From Hyposmocoma kahamanoa (taxonomy: Eukaryota; Arthropoda; Insecta; Lepidoptera; Cosmopterigidae): 64,000 bases of DNA. Made by a program: the position numbers and the translations under genes. Every line of letters begins with the position of its first letter. The first letter of the stretch is position 1. The stretch lies in the NCBI RefSeq assembly GCF_003589595.1, contig NW_020653713.1:5758636-5822635 (forward strand). The letters are read 5' to 3'. The notes below the pieces were generated by a model that worked only from the letters and a program-made list of their open reading frames with translations, did not search any database and was not told the DNA's origin. Shown piece after piece: positions 10,796 to 21,364 of the stretch.

Positions 10796-10984
10796 GTAAC
10801 GGTGCTGGTGAAATTACAGGCACATGAGACTTGTCAACTTATGTCTCAAGGTGACGGGCGCTGTGGCAGTGCCGTTCATATTTTTGCAATTTGAAGCTCT
10901 GAGCAACTGTTATGGACAGCCGTATAGCTTACCATCAGGCGCACAACTTGTTCGTCCCGTCACTTGATGTTATAAAAAAAAAAA
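10796..10984 (+). repeat. Family A fragment
   Basis: 'GGTAACGGTGCTGGTGAAAT' to 'CACTTGATGTTATAAAAAAA'; 5'-truncated and joined to the D element. Confidence 0.75.
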
Positions 10985-11282
10985 ACTTTTTTGCCATAGT
11001 GCCATCTGTGAGAAAGTGTAGGTTATTATTACTTAGACCCCGAGGCAAAGTACTTCAAGAACTCTCATTATGCAACGATTGCATAAAATACTATTTCTTG
11101 AAATAACCTAAACCAAATGGAATCAATAATGTCCAATCGCTCAAATTACATGACTCGAAGCCCAGCGTGCCTTTTTTACCAGGTCAACGGTTAGATACAG
11201 GGGTCACGCGATGTGCGACTGGACTATCAAGAAAATATTCGATCAGTACTCATAGAGCAAATGTATTTTATAAATAAGACTT
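10985..11282. other. No supported feature
   Basis: No repeat or gene recognised. Confidence 0.4.
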
Positions 11283-11395
11283 GACAGTCAAAGTCAAAGT
11301 ATTTATTGCTTTCATGTGTTACACATATCGTAAGGTTTAAATAGTACCAACATGACCCTGTTAGGGCGCCACAATTAAAAGTAAAAATTAAAAAT
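11283..11395 (-). repeat. LINE 3' end, antisense
   Basis: 'GACAGTCAAAGTCAAAGTAT' is the antisense of the TTTGAC-repeat tail typical of insect Jockey/CR1-like LINEs. 'ACCCTGTTAGGGCGCCAC' follows. Only the 3' end can be recognised. Confidence 0.5.
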
Positions 11396-11554
11396 ATAAA
11401 GCTCATAATTTTTTTAGGAGAACTTTAATGTTATATAAGTAATAAAATTTAAAAACAAATAATAAAGATAATTATATTAATTATATTTAACATGCTTTTA
11501 TTTTTATGCATTTCTATTTCATATAACTTATTGTAATAGTATTAATTTTGTTAT

Positions 11555-12169
11555 TTAACCGCTCACGCGATGCGCTCATCCTACCGCAAAATGGCGGCTA
11601 TTTGGTTTCGCAAATTAAAAAAGGATTCGGTTTATATACAAGTTTTTACAAATAAAAATTATTATTCTGCATTGCTAAATAAATACCCTCCGTACTACAA
11701 CAAAAACATCTCAAATAAAATGCAGTAATACACCGCAAATCCTGCACTTAAAAAGCACTAATGAAATTTTTGGTGTACTTGGGTAAATATGATAATATTC
11801 CGTTTGAGTGGTTCTAACGTTTACCATGAAATTACCCCTTAAAGTATAGTTTATAAACATTTATATTCAGGGTAAACTTAAAAAACGCTACTTACGGTAT
11901 GTTTTCAATAAATAAACACCGAAATCACCAGCCCAAACAATAACACACACGATTGTCGTGACGTATTTTTGAAGTTGTTTATTTTTTTTAAATGACAGAC
12001 CCAGGCATTAAAAACGTTATGGTTTGCTAGAGTAATTACCGAAATAGCAATTAGTATTAGTTCTTTTACCTGTAATTACTTCGATATCCGATAAATCGGT
12101 ATAAAATCATCACCGGCACCTCTAGGTGTGGTATGCGTCTACGGCTGCATATATCGCGTGAGCGGTTAA
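11555..12169. mobile_element. piggyBac-like non-autonomous element, TTAA-flanked
   Basis: A perfect 16-bp inverted pair, TTAACCGCTCACGCGA at 11555-11570 and its complement at 12154-12169, bounds a 607-bp AT-rich interior. The outermost TTAA on each side fits the TTAA target duplication of piggyBac-type elements, and the ends continue CC as in that superfamily. No transposase frame is present. The class is inferred from TSD and termini only. Confidence 0.65.
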
Positions 12170-12439
12170 CATGGAATAAAACAATACAAACAAAACTTTA
12201 TTTTATAAAGTTCTAGTGTGCGTGGCTGTGATCGCCTTTGCCTTAAACGAAAATTTTACTCTATTCAGTATTCTATTGAAGATTTAAATTTCCATTACAA
12301 ATGGTCCTATGTTGAATTAAGTTTAAGGAACATTTAATCAGCTAAGACACGAGACTAGAAATACAACCTCAAATATCTCTTTGTGACATAGCAATTGTGG
12401 ACCAGTTTGCGGTTAGTTAAATACTCCAGTTAAGTACTG

Positions 12440-12510
12440 CATCCATACGTACCTATTCCTGCCACCAAGCAATTATGTGAGTGTTACTGTTTTCATGCTT
12501 TAAAGGGTAA
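12440..12510 (+). repeat. Family A 5' fragment, diverged
   Basis: 'CTATTCCTGCCACCAAGCA' and 'GAGTGTTACTG' correspond to the first 70 bp of A, joined to the G element at 12511. Confidence 0.5.
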
Positions 12511-12665
12511 GAGCGCGTTTCTATTATGTCGTGACGACATATAGAATAAAGTGTCGTGGCTTATATATTTAAATGAAGTTGTTCACACATATAACAACAC
12601 GATTAACTGTTGTTCACGACGACAGACTGTCGTGACAATGGAAAGAGCTAGAACGACATGTGCTA
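12511..12665 (-). mobile_element. Family G inverted-repeat element, partial
   Basis: Begins 'GAGCGCGTTTCTATTATG', matching the other end of the G copy at 49084 ('GGACGCGTTCCCACTACAT'), and contains 'GACGACAGACTGTCGTGAC' and 'GGAAAGAGCTAGAACGAC', which are the reverse complement of motifs at 49360-49400. Confidence 0.65.
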
Positions 12666-13750
12666 CAAATTATTTATCTAGGTTTTTAACGTAAATGAGC
12701 GTCCCGGGCACGCGAGCGATGCTGGCTTGTCTTTGGTTAACGCGGCGGCCCGCGCTGCGGTCCGCGCGGTTGTATTATTCCGAGGAATTTAATTATTGTT
12801 GCCTAGTAAATAGAATTCAGATTCGCCATTAATCTACGTGAAAGAAAGAAACTGGGAGGTCGCCGAATGGCGCCCGAGCGAAAACTTTTTCGCCATGTAA
12901 CTGGGCGTTTAGGTTACCACGGCTTGTCTCTGATCACTCGTTAAGCCTAATGACCGCTGAAGGTCCTTTTATATCGATAGTGAGATTTTGAGTGAACCAA
13001 AAACTGTTTCCGACATTAGCCGTGGTTTATTGATATTTCTCCACTTTGATATTTTCTTCAGGACTCGAGGATTCTCGAATTCTTTTGCCTCGCGGCTGTA
13101 ATTTTTAGAAACACGACAACAATGTGTAATTTGCGGCCCAAGTCTGTGATTTATTTTGTTTTTAAAAATTGTGCCATAATTTCTGAACAACTTTGCGAAA
13201 ACAATTACACTTTTTTCGAAAGTTACAATGTTGCTAAATATTTATTTAACATTTACATGTGGTTAATCCGTAAATTTTTAGAATTATCATTAAAAATAAC
13301 AACATTATAGGGATAATATCACAAATAATATCTAAAATAGCTTGTATGGTATATACAGGTTATGACTTCACTAAGAAGAGAACCGTACTCCGCAGTTACA
13401 ATTTAAGATTTGCTACAGAACAGATTGTTCGCTGCACCAAAACACGCACCGGCTTATATTGCTGTGAGCCAAAATTCTAGTATAATTGTGCACCTACCAT
13501 ACTTTTTTTTTAATTTTTTTATATTATTCTCTCTTTACAATTTTTGCTATTAAACAAGTATTTATACAGTATTGTGTCCTTATTAGAGTTAAATATTATC
13601 TTTACAAGTGTATGACTTTGATGGAAATATAATGGAATAGAATGAATGAAGAGCTGCAACACTAAAGCATACCTTTTTAGGCTGTAATTATAAAAATTTT
13701 TACACTGTTAACAACAATTAAAAAACAAAAAAAAAAAGAAAACAGAGATA
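12666..13750. other. No gene recognised; short GC-rich patch at 12700-12775
   Basis: Within an AT-rich stretch, 12700-12775 is strongly CG-rich ('CGCGGCGGCCCGCGCTGCGG'). Overlapping frames on both strands (12969-13310) show no motif. The patch could be a relic of a GC-rich repeat or an unrecognised exon. Confidence 0.35.
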
Positions 13751-13756
13751 CGTATT

Positions 13757-13815
13757 TTTTTAATATAATAGTAAGTGATAGGACGCACAAGTCGTGCGCC
13801 TGATGGTATATTATG
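13757..13815 (-). repeat. Family A 3' fragment
   Basis: 'AGTGATAGGACGCACAAGTC' and 'GTGCGCCTGATGG' are antisense A end sequence. Confidence 0.65.
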
Positions 13816-13863
13816 AAACATTATTGTATATTTTTTCACTAGGAAAGTGGATTACTGCAAACG

Positions 13864-13910
13864 AGTTGACACTTTAACCTCGAGTCACAGGCGAGGGTTT
13901 AAGTGTCACC
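13864..13910. repeat. Small imperfect inverted repeat
   Basis: 'GTTGACACTTTAACCTCG' pairs with 'CGAGGGTTTAAGTGTCAC' across a 10-base loop, with one bulge. Confidence 0.6.
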
Positions 13911-14037
13911 TGTATGCAATAATCTTGACGCTCGCATAACAAACGAAGTACATTGTGTTACATACATGTATATTTATTCATACATTTATAGGAAACACAG
14001 CACATTTTTCCATGTTTGCACTATATTTATCAGCTTC

Positions 14038-14171
14038 TTGTGTAAGAGTTCGTCCAGGGAAACACTGCCACCTTACCAATTTCTGCCGCGAAGTAATGAT
14101 GCGAGCATTACCTACTGAGTTCTGGAGGGTAAGGGTGCTGGTGTAATCACTGGTACACGGGACTTGTCAGC
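14038..14171 (+). repeat. Family A 5' fragment
   Basis: 'GTAAGAGTTCGTCCAGGGAA' to 'CGGGACTTGTCAGCATAC'; cut by the inverted-repeat element that follows. Confidence 0.75.
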
Positions 14172-14455
14172 ATACATATATATCGACTCATCCGAAGAAC
14201 AGAGTCCGATGTGATTATATAGCGAAAAGAGAATAAATACGTTACGAGAACAATTTTGTTATTCAAACTAGGTCCTATGTAAAGGTATTTTGAGTATATA
14301 TATATCTAACTTCGTTTCGGAAACATAAAATCGAACAAAGGTCGATCTGACATCCACAGCGAAAAAGAACGAACGAAATGTACTATGTCCTGAGAACAAG
14401 TAGTCTTACACATAGACCTTTGTTCTACGGATGTGTCGATATCTTATATTGCAAC
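14172..14455. mobile_element. MITE-like element with long decayed inverted ends
   Basis: The left end 'TATATCGACTCATCCGAAGA' pairs with the reverse complement of the right end ('ATATCGACACATCCGTAGAA'), and the similarity continues for about 40 bases at roughly 70%. It interrupts family A, which ends at its left edge. Confidence 0.55.
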
Positions 14456-14959
14456 GCCACAACAGAGACACAAAAAAAATGATAACACAAACAGGGGAAA
14501 CAAAATTAAGGAAATAATAATTAATAAACAAAAAACAACAACATTAAATAAGAAAAATATGACAAAAAACAAATTATAACGACTACAAATTTGTGCTACT
14601 GTCATTTGTGCGGTAGTGACGTACGCAAAAGGGCTTCATTCAGCATAAGCCACAGCCATAATTCACTGTAGCGCTGGTTTTCAATGAGCCCTCAGCCGAG
14701 ATGAGTGACGGACAGGTGTGTCGCGAAATAAAAGAACTAAACAAACTACTTAAATCTTTGTGTATTTGTTATTTTTTCATTGTGTAGCTGTAGTATGTTA
14801 TAATAAAGATCGTAAAATTACATTAATATAGCAAAAAATTTAAATATACCTAGTATGTGTGTTTACGTAACAGATAAAATTATGCAATGTATAACTCGAT
14901 CACTTCCAGTCAAGTTACGATGAAAGATGTTTTTAAAAACGTAAAATTTTTGTGTATGT
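14456..14959. other. No supported feature
   Basis: A-rich and AT-rich, with no matched repeat. Confidence 0.45.
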
Positions 14960-15063
14960 TGTGCGATTACGCTGGCATTTGTGACCCGATTTTGATGATC
15001 TTTTTTTTTGTAGGAAAAAGGATGCCTCAGTATTGGTCCCATTTAAATTTGAAGAAATGTTCC

Positions 15064-15491
15064 ATTCAAAATTCAAAATTCGTTTATTGTTTTAAAAGTG
15101 GTACAATGGATGGAAAAGTTATATAATGTAATTTCACACTTTTAGTCATTTCTGACATACAATATACAATTATGGTTTTTTAAATCGTAATACAATACAA
15201 TATTTCAAATTAAATGTGCATTAAAGACTAAAGAATGTCAAAAAAGAAGCAATAAAATAAAATAAAATATAATAAAAACCATGTCAAAGAAATCAAATGT
15301 CCATACACAATACAGTACACATTACATAAAAATATACCTAACCTAATCAAATATTTCATTTACATCATAAAACGTTTTTTGTTTTAACCAAAGCTTTAGT
15401 GAGTATTTAAATTTATTTATTGGTTGTGACTTGAGAGTTTCAGGCAAACTATTATAGACCTTGACACACATTGCATAACATCCATCTCGAA
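15064..15491 (-). mobile_element. 5'-truncated LINE (3' end) inserted in B
   Basis: Coding remnant at the high-coordinate end, then a 3' UTR running to an AATAAA and a GAATTTT-repeat tail ('AAACGAATTTTGAATTTTG') at the low-coordinate end. This is the usual anatomy of a 5'-truncated LINE copy. Confidence 0.8.
15343..15490 (-). pseudogene. LINE reverse-transcriptase ORF, last 48 codons
   Basis: Minus-strand frame ending at TAG (15343-15345) reads RDGCYAMCVKVYNSLPETLK and continues with KFKYSLKLWLKQKTFYDVNE. The pattern 'KxYNxLPxxLK...FKxxLKxWL' is the C-terminal tail after the RT domain in several insect LINE clades. It lacks the catalytic domain and any start codon because it is truncated at 15491. 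The clade (Jockey/CR1-like against RTE-like) is unresolved. Confidence 0.75.
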
Positions 15492-15610
15492 AAGTGGCAA
15501 ACTAGGGGTTGAATCTAGTTTCGAGCACATTCCGGTAACCGTTAACCTTTAGTTTCAGTTTGTATGTACATATTAACATAGTTTGTAGTCGGTTCTCGTT
15601 TTTTTTAATA

Positions 15611-16103
15611 AAAATTATCATTATAATAAGCCCTAATATATATAGATATCGACGACAAAAGAACACCTGTTACCATTTGACGCTTCACTCAAAATGTCGG
15701 GTTGACTTATTTCCATAATATTATCCAAATCACTTGAACTACCCACTTGTATACGTTTACAAAAAAAAAGAAATAACAACAATTCTACGAAAAGGTCGGG
15801 TTATTTTAACTTTGTATGCGTAAGGGTTTTTTCATAATTGAAAAAAAAAATAAAGACAAGCCTTGACCAGGATTCACCTTCACGATTCTTTTTTTGGCAA
15901 ATAATAACATATATTATGTTAAAAAACTTAAAATTTGTCGTAAAGATTTATATTTATTAATTTTTCTGTAAACATAAAGAATTCAGAAACAACATTTTTA
16001 ATATAATGACTGGGAAATGCACGTGAATATTTTATGTTTTTAATTTCCCCAAATGTGTCGATGGTAAAGACAACTTGATATCCGCAACAGGCAAAAGAAA
16101 CTG
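15611..16103. other. No supported feature
   Basis: AT-rich; a 78-codon minus frame (15928-16164) overlaps family A and is not called. Confidence 0.45.
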
Positions 16104-16395
16104 GGCTCCTTGTGAAAGAGAACGTCCAGGGTAGTACTGCCACGTTACCTATTTCTAACGCCAAACTGTAATGTCAGCATTACTGTGTTCCGGTTTTGAA
16201 GGGTAAGGGTACTGGTGAAATTACAGGCACATGGGACTTGTCAACTTATGTCTCAGGGTGACGGGCGCAGTGGTAGAGCCCCTCAGATCTTTGCAATTTA
16301 AAACTCTGAGTGGCACTGTAACTGTTATGGACAGGCGTATAGCTTACCATCTGGCGCACGACTTGTTTGTCCCGTCACTTGATGTTATAAAAAGA
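16104..16395 (+). repeat. Family A retroposon, full-length-like
   Basis: One of the most complete copies: 'GGGCTCCTTGTGAAAGAG', 'ATTACTGTGTTCCGGTTTTG', 'GGTACTGGTGAAATTACAGG', 'CTTATGTCTCAGGGTGACGG', 'GGACAGGCGTATAGCTTACC', 'GTCACTTGATGTTATAAAAA'. About 290 bp with no ORF, so it is non-autonomous or just a LINE 3' end. Confidence 0.85.
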
Positions 16396-16565
16396 AAATT
16401 ATGAAGATAACTTTAACCCTACAACAAAAGTAAATAATTTATTATACATTTGGAATGAAAAATAAAAAAACGTTATAATTAAAGCAAAGACAAATGTCTC
16501 TATCATCGACCAAGTCTTATTCTTAACATTCGTGAAAAACGAAATGTAATTTTACGAAGTACAGT

Positions 16566-16735
16566 AGCCCGAGTGTCACGAACCGCGACGCTCCTAGCGA
16601 ATTCGCTTGACGCTACAAGTGTCAGTGTCGAGCATCAATTACAAGTATATGATTTTATTTGTCAAAGGCCACAAAGTAGCGCTACAACTTGCAGCGAAAT
16701 TCGCTACGAGCGGGTTTGCACGAGGAGCGTTGGAA
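16566..16735. mobile_element. Foldback/MITE-like element
   Basis: 'CTCCTAGCGAATTCGCTTG' on the left pairs with 'GCAGCGAAATTCGCTACGAG' on the right, with further pairing outward ('GAACCGCGACG' against 'GAGCGGGTTTGC'). Boundaries are approximate. Confidence 0.5.
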
Positions 16736-16831
16736 TAATCAGACGCACGTTTTTCGCGGGCTGCCAGAACAATTGTACAAGAAAGTTCCATGGTGTGCAC
16801 GAAACAGTCGTTCTACGCGTCCCAACAGAAG

Positions 16832-17215
16832 TAGTAGAGCTCCTTGTGAAAGAGTTCGTCCAGGGAAGTACTGCCACCTTACCTATTTCTGCCGCCAAGC
16901 AGTAATGTTAACATAACTGTGTTTTCAGTGCAATACACGTTAAGAATAAAATCATATTGTACTTGTAACATGTGTTTGTGCTGAATAAATTTATTTTCTT
17001 TCTTTCTTCCGGTTTTGAAGGGTAAGGGTGCTGGTGAAATTACAGGCACATGGGACTTGTCAACTTATGTCTCAGGGTAACAGGCACAGTGGCAGTACCC
17101 AGGGATTTCAAGCTCTGAGTGGCACTACAACTGTTATGGACAGGCGTGTAGATTACCATCAGGCGCATGAGTTGTTCGTCCCTTCACCTGATATTATAAA
17201 ACAAAAAAAAACGCT
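16832..17215 (+). repeat. Family A copy interrupted by a short retroposed tail
   Basis: Left part 16832-16921 ('GAGCTCCTTGTGAAAGAGTT' to 'CATAACTGTG'), right part from 17007 ('CCGGTTTTGAAGGGTAAGG') to 'CTGATATTATAAAACAAAAA'. The 107- and 110-codon frames that cross it are chance frames in repeat DNA. Confidence 0.8.
16924..17006 (+). repeat. Short transcript 3' end nested in A
   Basis: About 80 bp ending 'GCTGAATAAATTTATTTTC' plus TTTC repeats. An AATAAA followed by a simple repeat suggests a severely truncated LINE 3' end. Confidence 0.5.
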
Positions 17216-17554
17216 CCGCGCGTCAGCGCCTCAGATAAATTATTACGTTTTTATTTGCTTTTCCTTACTTAATTATGAATATAGAAGAATTTATAACGGC
17301 AGTACAAGATCAGCCTGCGTTGTGGATTCATCAGAATTGTCGTAAAACAATTGTGGCAAGAAATTTGTCAGGAAAATATCTAATACCTTTAAATATGTTA
17401 TGAAATTTCTTTATTTAAATAGTGTTCTCCTTGACACAAATTAATAACATCTTGTGAAAAAAGTACTCCTTTCAAAACAATATTTAGATATGACAATTTC
17501 AGGTGTAATGATGACGCGTGATCTCAATAAACTGAACTATTCCTCCCACAACAC
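17216..17554. other. No supported feature
   Basis: AT-rich, no match found. Confidence 0.45.
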
Positions 17555-17601
17555 GCGCGAGATATATGCGAGAATAGCAGATTCTCGCATATATCTCGCG
17601 C
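17555..17601. repeat. Perfect 21-bp hairpin
   Basis: GCGCGAGATATATGCGAGAA (plus one base) at 17555-17575 is perfectly repeated in reverse at 17581-17601 with a 5-base loop AGCAG. No TIR family in the window explains it. Confidence 0.9.
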
Positions 17602-17717
17602 TTCATGTCGCTCTTGCGCTAGTCGCATCCTGTCGTACTAGTTCTACTGGTAAGTTTACGGTTAAACGCTTGCATACGTATGAGACTCCCTACAAAGCAC
17701 GTTATAGGGATTATTAA

Positions 17718-18189
17718 GGTTATTTTCCGGCGAGGCGAGACGAAAAGAGGAGAGACGAGAATTCAAATCTCGCCGACCTATTTCCACCAAAAATTGCCAT
17801 TAATTAATAAATAGCTCGCGCTGTAATTGTGGACAGTTATGATTCCGTGTTCAGTTAATCTAGCGATAAATACGCCGCTAAAGTAACATATCCCGTAAAT
17901 TATTATGTGTTAATAGAAGAATCAGATAAAACCATCTTTTTTAAAATTTCAAATCATACGTAGCTCACAATTTCGACGAGCTTCCGTTAAAGAGTATAAC
18001 TCTATATAGGCAGCAATATGGTTCAATATTACGTCAATAAATATTTCGATTCTCGCCTCGCCCATGCTCACCAATCCAGACCATTTCCATCGGAGATGGG
18101 CTAGGAAAGAATTGAAATTTTGTTATACAAATTTCAATCTTCGTCTCGCCTCCTCTCGCCTCGCCTCGCTGGTGGAAAACCAGCTTTAG
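17718..18189. mobile_element. GAGGCGAGA-rich MITE-like element
   Basis: The left end 'TATTTTCCGGCGAGGCGAGA' and the reverse complement of the right end ('TTTTCCACCAGCGAGGCGAG') are inverted copies rich in GGCGAGA units. A second pair of such units lies near 18050. The termini are decayed and no target duplication is clear. Confidence 0.55.
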
Positions 18190-18649
18190 TATGCACTGAA
18201 ATAATGCGTGTTTTTTACATGTGCATATGTAATAGTGGGAGCGCGGGTTGGGGGACAAGTGGCGACATCCGTTTTCTAAGAAATAAGCGTTGTTTTCACT
18301 TATAATTTCTATTTACTTACATTTCTGTGTATCTGCCGCACAAAATCTACACCATCTGGATAGTAAACATTAAAATGAAACTAAAAAATATCAGTACAAA
18401 AGAAAATAATTTTCTGCACTCGGGCGAATAAGTACCACTTCCTTTACGCTTCACCGCTATGGAAAGAACAACTTCTGAAGCTTTTATACATCTTTTGAAA
18501 CTTTTGTATTGAAAACAATTTTAGACTTCTCGTATAAGTCACCAACTAACAGGAATGGTTTATTTTGATTATTATTTTTTTTATTTGTAAACAAATCTGA
18601 GATATTTTTTGCTAAATATAACATATGAGCATATTTTGTAAATAAATTT
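18190..18649. other. No supported feature
   Basis: AT-rich, no match found. Confidence 0.45.
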
Positions 18650-18835
18650 TAGTAATAATTATTATAACAAATATAGAAACACTAAGAAAAAATCATTCGA
18701 ACCGGTTGAATTTGAACCAGCACCCTCAGGCAATCCGTGCCAGATGCTCTGCCAATTAAGCCACGGGACGAACCAGCAGATCTTATAAATTTTTCTATGT
18801 GCTTGTTGCAGATCTTAGTTACCATCGCTGACTAG
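18650..18835 (-). repeat. Family D tRNA-like element
   Basis: Minus strand: 'CGTCCCGTGGCTTAATTGGC' (box A region), 'GGTTCAAATTCAACCGG' (degenerate box B), then the tail 'GTTATAATAATTATTACT'. Confidence 0.7.
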
Positions 18836-18949
18836 CGATGTGGCTATTTAATAATTGCAATGTTTTCACTAGTTTGTTATAATAATTATAACATGCTTTT
18901 TTGTTAAAATTGTTATAATTATTATAGTGTGTAATTATAAAGACGACAA

Positions 18950-19488
18950 AACACCATACGCGGGCGCGAGACGGGCACAGGCCGGAATTATTGTCGCCGC
19001 ACTCTCGACCCGACACGCGCCCGACCCGCACCCGCTTTCAGTATGTTTCACGCTTAACACGTTCTGTTCTAAAAAGTCGTCCCTATCTACCGACCCGAGA
19101 GATAGGGTTTTCCGGAGAGACTACGGGCTCGACGGCAAGACCAGGGTACGACAGACATCCGGGCCAAGCCCTCCGCCAATTATACGTCTTCACGGGCATC
19201 TCTGGCGGACCCAGACTTGGGTATGAACTCGCCGGGGTTTTTGGTTAGCTGCAGGAAAACGGACACGTTCGTCTGACCAGTAGTATGTGGCTGGGACGTT
19301 CGTCCCCAAGGCGAGGAGACGCGCGGAACACGTGAGTTGCCGTTTAAGTTGGTAGCTATGTCCGGATATTATCACAGGATACTGCTACTTGGGATCTCCG
19401 GCACTAGCCCGGAGAGCTAGTAGAGGATGAGCTAGACATCTTCCGGTCCCTCCGGCCGCATAGGAATTTGGGAACTGGAGGGACGCCG
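18950..19488. other. GC- and CpG-rich block of unknown nature
   Basis: About 540 bp with far higher GC than its surroundings. Open frames cross it on both strands (18927-19248 plus, 19190-19375 minus, 19404-19592 minus), none recognised. Its last 45 bases share a module with the insertion at 51951 ('GGAACTGGAGRGACGYCG'), so part of it is repetitive. It ends at a GTAAGT, a possible splice donor. Candidates are a LINE/gag piece or a promoter-exon island; I cannot decide. Confidence 0.4.
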
Positions 19489-20184
19489 TAAGTACTTATA
19501 CTATCAAAATTCCTTATCTGTATCTTTTTACTATTAGTAATATGTTTTTCATGCCTAAATCGAGCCAAATATAACTGCGCCCAACCTTTCAACTTTTTAA
19601 AAGAATACGCTTATATAAACCTTGAAACTGTAACAGACTTAGGCACTAAGAAAAGAATCTTATTCCCACAAGAAACATTTTGTGGTGGAAAATTTTTTGA
19701 AACACTTTCTCTGACAGAACTACCGCGCTTTGAACTTCCATAACTTGTTTAATTTCAACCGGCTCGGGCGCTCGTAATATGTTCCGGATAGGGTTACCCT
19801 TTGTTCGATGTAATACGGAATTTACATTTAAATACTTATTAATACATAGTAGTTGTTTACGCAGTTCCTTAATTTTGCAAGTTTATAGAAAACACTCTTT
19901 GTTGGCGTATACTGCAATATAAACGAAAGGACATTTCGTACCTTTGATTTGTTAGCTACAAGTACATCTATCTAAAACACGTTGTCGATTTGACGACTTA
20001 AACGCCACTTATCATTGATTTGTGTACTGTGGACTACACTTAAAAATATATGTATTGTGTCAAAATTCGTTTTTTACACAAACACCGTATGTCATTTACA
20101 TAGCGTCCAAACACAGACCACATCCAAATTTGCAGTTTAAAAAGTACATATATAATGAGTTTTTAGGTTTTCGCGGTGGGATTC
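19489..20184. other. No supported feature
   Basis: AT-rich, no match found. Confidence 0.45.
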
Positions 20185-20292
20185 TCATTTGTCAGCCGTG
20201 ACCATGAGACCCTTAAAGGGGCCCAAAACGTCGGGTTGTTTCAAACAAAAAATAAATATATTTAGATCGGGAAAAATAGTTTAATTTACTAA
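20185..20292 (+). repeat. Family C fragment
   Basis: 'GCCGTGACCATGAGACCC', 'AACGTCGGGTTGTTTCAAAC' and 'GATCGGGAAAAATAGTTTAA' match the loop and right arm of C. Confidence 0.65.
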
Positions 20293-20354
20293 TAATTTAA
20301 AATTTAATAATTTTAAGGTGAACGCAGCCATAAAAATGTAATTAGAAGCGTTAG

Positions 20355-20500
20355 AATAAGAGTGAATGACGAGAATGAAGGAGAGAAATGAGTAAGTGTG
20401 AGAATGAAGGGGAAGAATGGTGGTGGGGAAGGAGCACGGGAAAAAATAATTTATGTGGTCTGTGGGAAGGAGTGAGACGGCAGAGGGAGATATTTTATTT
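20355..20500. repeat. Purine-rich strand-asymmetric tract
   Basis: About 145 bases dominated by G and A (for example 'GAATGAAGGAGAGAAATGAG'). No unit repeats exactly. A 76-codon plus frame crosses it without a motif. Confidence 0.55.
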
Positions 20501-21206
20501 CACGTTTGCCTCATGCTTTTTGTTAAAAATTAGAAGAGGAAATAAAAGGAAGAAGTTACGAGCCAAAATTACGAATTTTATCACGACGACGAACATCCCA
20601 CCACATCCCCACATATAATTATAAGAAGTATTAAAGAAACGTGGGCCCTGCTGCATGGGTAGTTGTGGATTAGGGGGATTAATACAAGACCATGGTGATC
20701 ATGATATAAAGTTTAACTGTAGCCGAGTGTGTCAATCATAGATATGTATTTAACGTTTGCTAAATCTGTTGCTGAGGAACAAAAATTAGAAATGTCCTAC
20801 ATAAATTAACAGTTTGGCGACCCCAATACAAGGTGAATATTTTATCCGGCAGGTACAGCAACTTTGCCCGGGTTTTTACCCGTTCTTTTCCCACTTGTTC
20901 GGTAAGACGTGACGTTTAATATTGCCTGTAAAGCGAGAGTTTTTATGCGCATTACGTGTGATGTTGTAGGCCAACGCTGTACCCGAAAGGAGTTATTTTG
21001 CATATATTTAAAAACCGTTTGCTTGGTACGAATTTTCTTATTTTCCTTCAGAATGATTTCATAATAAATTTGTGGTCAGTTTCACTCTTCCATTGTTTGA
21101 AGTTTTAATACAACCTTGTGACAAGTTATTAACGTATAATAAATTATGTTTTCCGATCGAAAACCTTTAAGATAAAAACCTTTTTGTTATTTTTTACCTC
21201 GAAAAT
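20501..21206. other. No supported feature
   Basis: AT-rich to mixed, no match found. Confidence 0.45.
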
Positions 21207-21262
21207 AGCGACTCTATGAAAACCGGTGAGCAAGCCACTCTACCACAGAGGTCTTCAATAAT
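21207..21262 (-). repeat. Relic of SINE O head
   Basis: 'GAAAACCGGTGAGCAAGCC' and 'CACAGAGGTC' match the head of the SINE at 62391-62617. Confidence 0.6.
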
Positions 21263-21364
21263 AATAGTTACGTTTTGAAAATGTAGAATAAAATAGGGAT
21301 TTCTGAGAGACGTATGTCAGTCGCTAAGTACTTACTGGTCATCACAAATATAAAAGTCAGAATT

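Larger units (their letters stand above)
14960..15610 (+). repeat. Family B copy split by a LINE end
   Basis: The left B half is 14960-15063 ('TGACCCGATTTTGATGATC', 'CCCATTTAAATTTGAAGAAA') and the right half 15485-15605 ('GTGGCAAACTAGGGG', 'TTCCGGTAACCG', 'GTCGGTTCTCGTTTTTTTT'). The break lies within the B 'TCTAAGGGTGGCAAAC' block. Confidence 0.75.

Noticed and set aside
14181..14450. LTR retrotransposon ends
   Set aside because: The matching ends are inverted, not direct, and no TG...CA termini or primer-binding site is visible.
16573..17345. Plus-strand ORFs of 110, 75 and 105 codons
   Set aside because: They read through a foldback element and a family A copy; the shared string VKEFVQG..TATLPISAAK also appears at 2583-2656 simply because family A is repeated.
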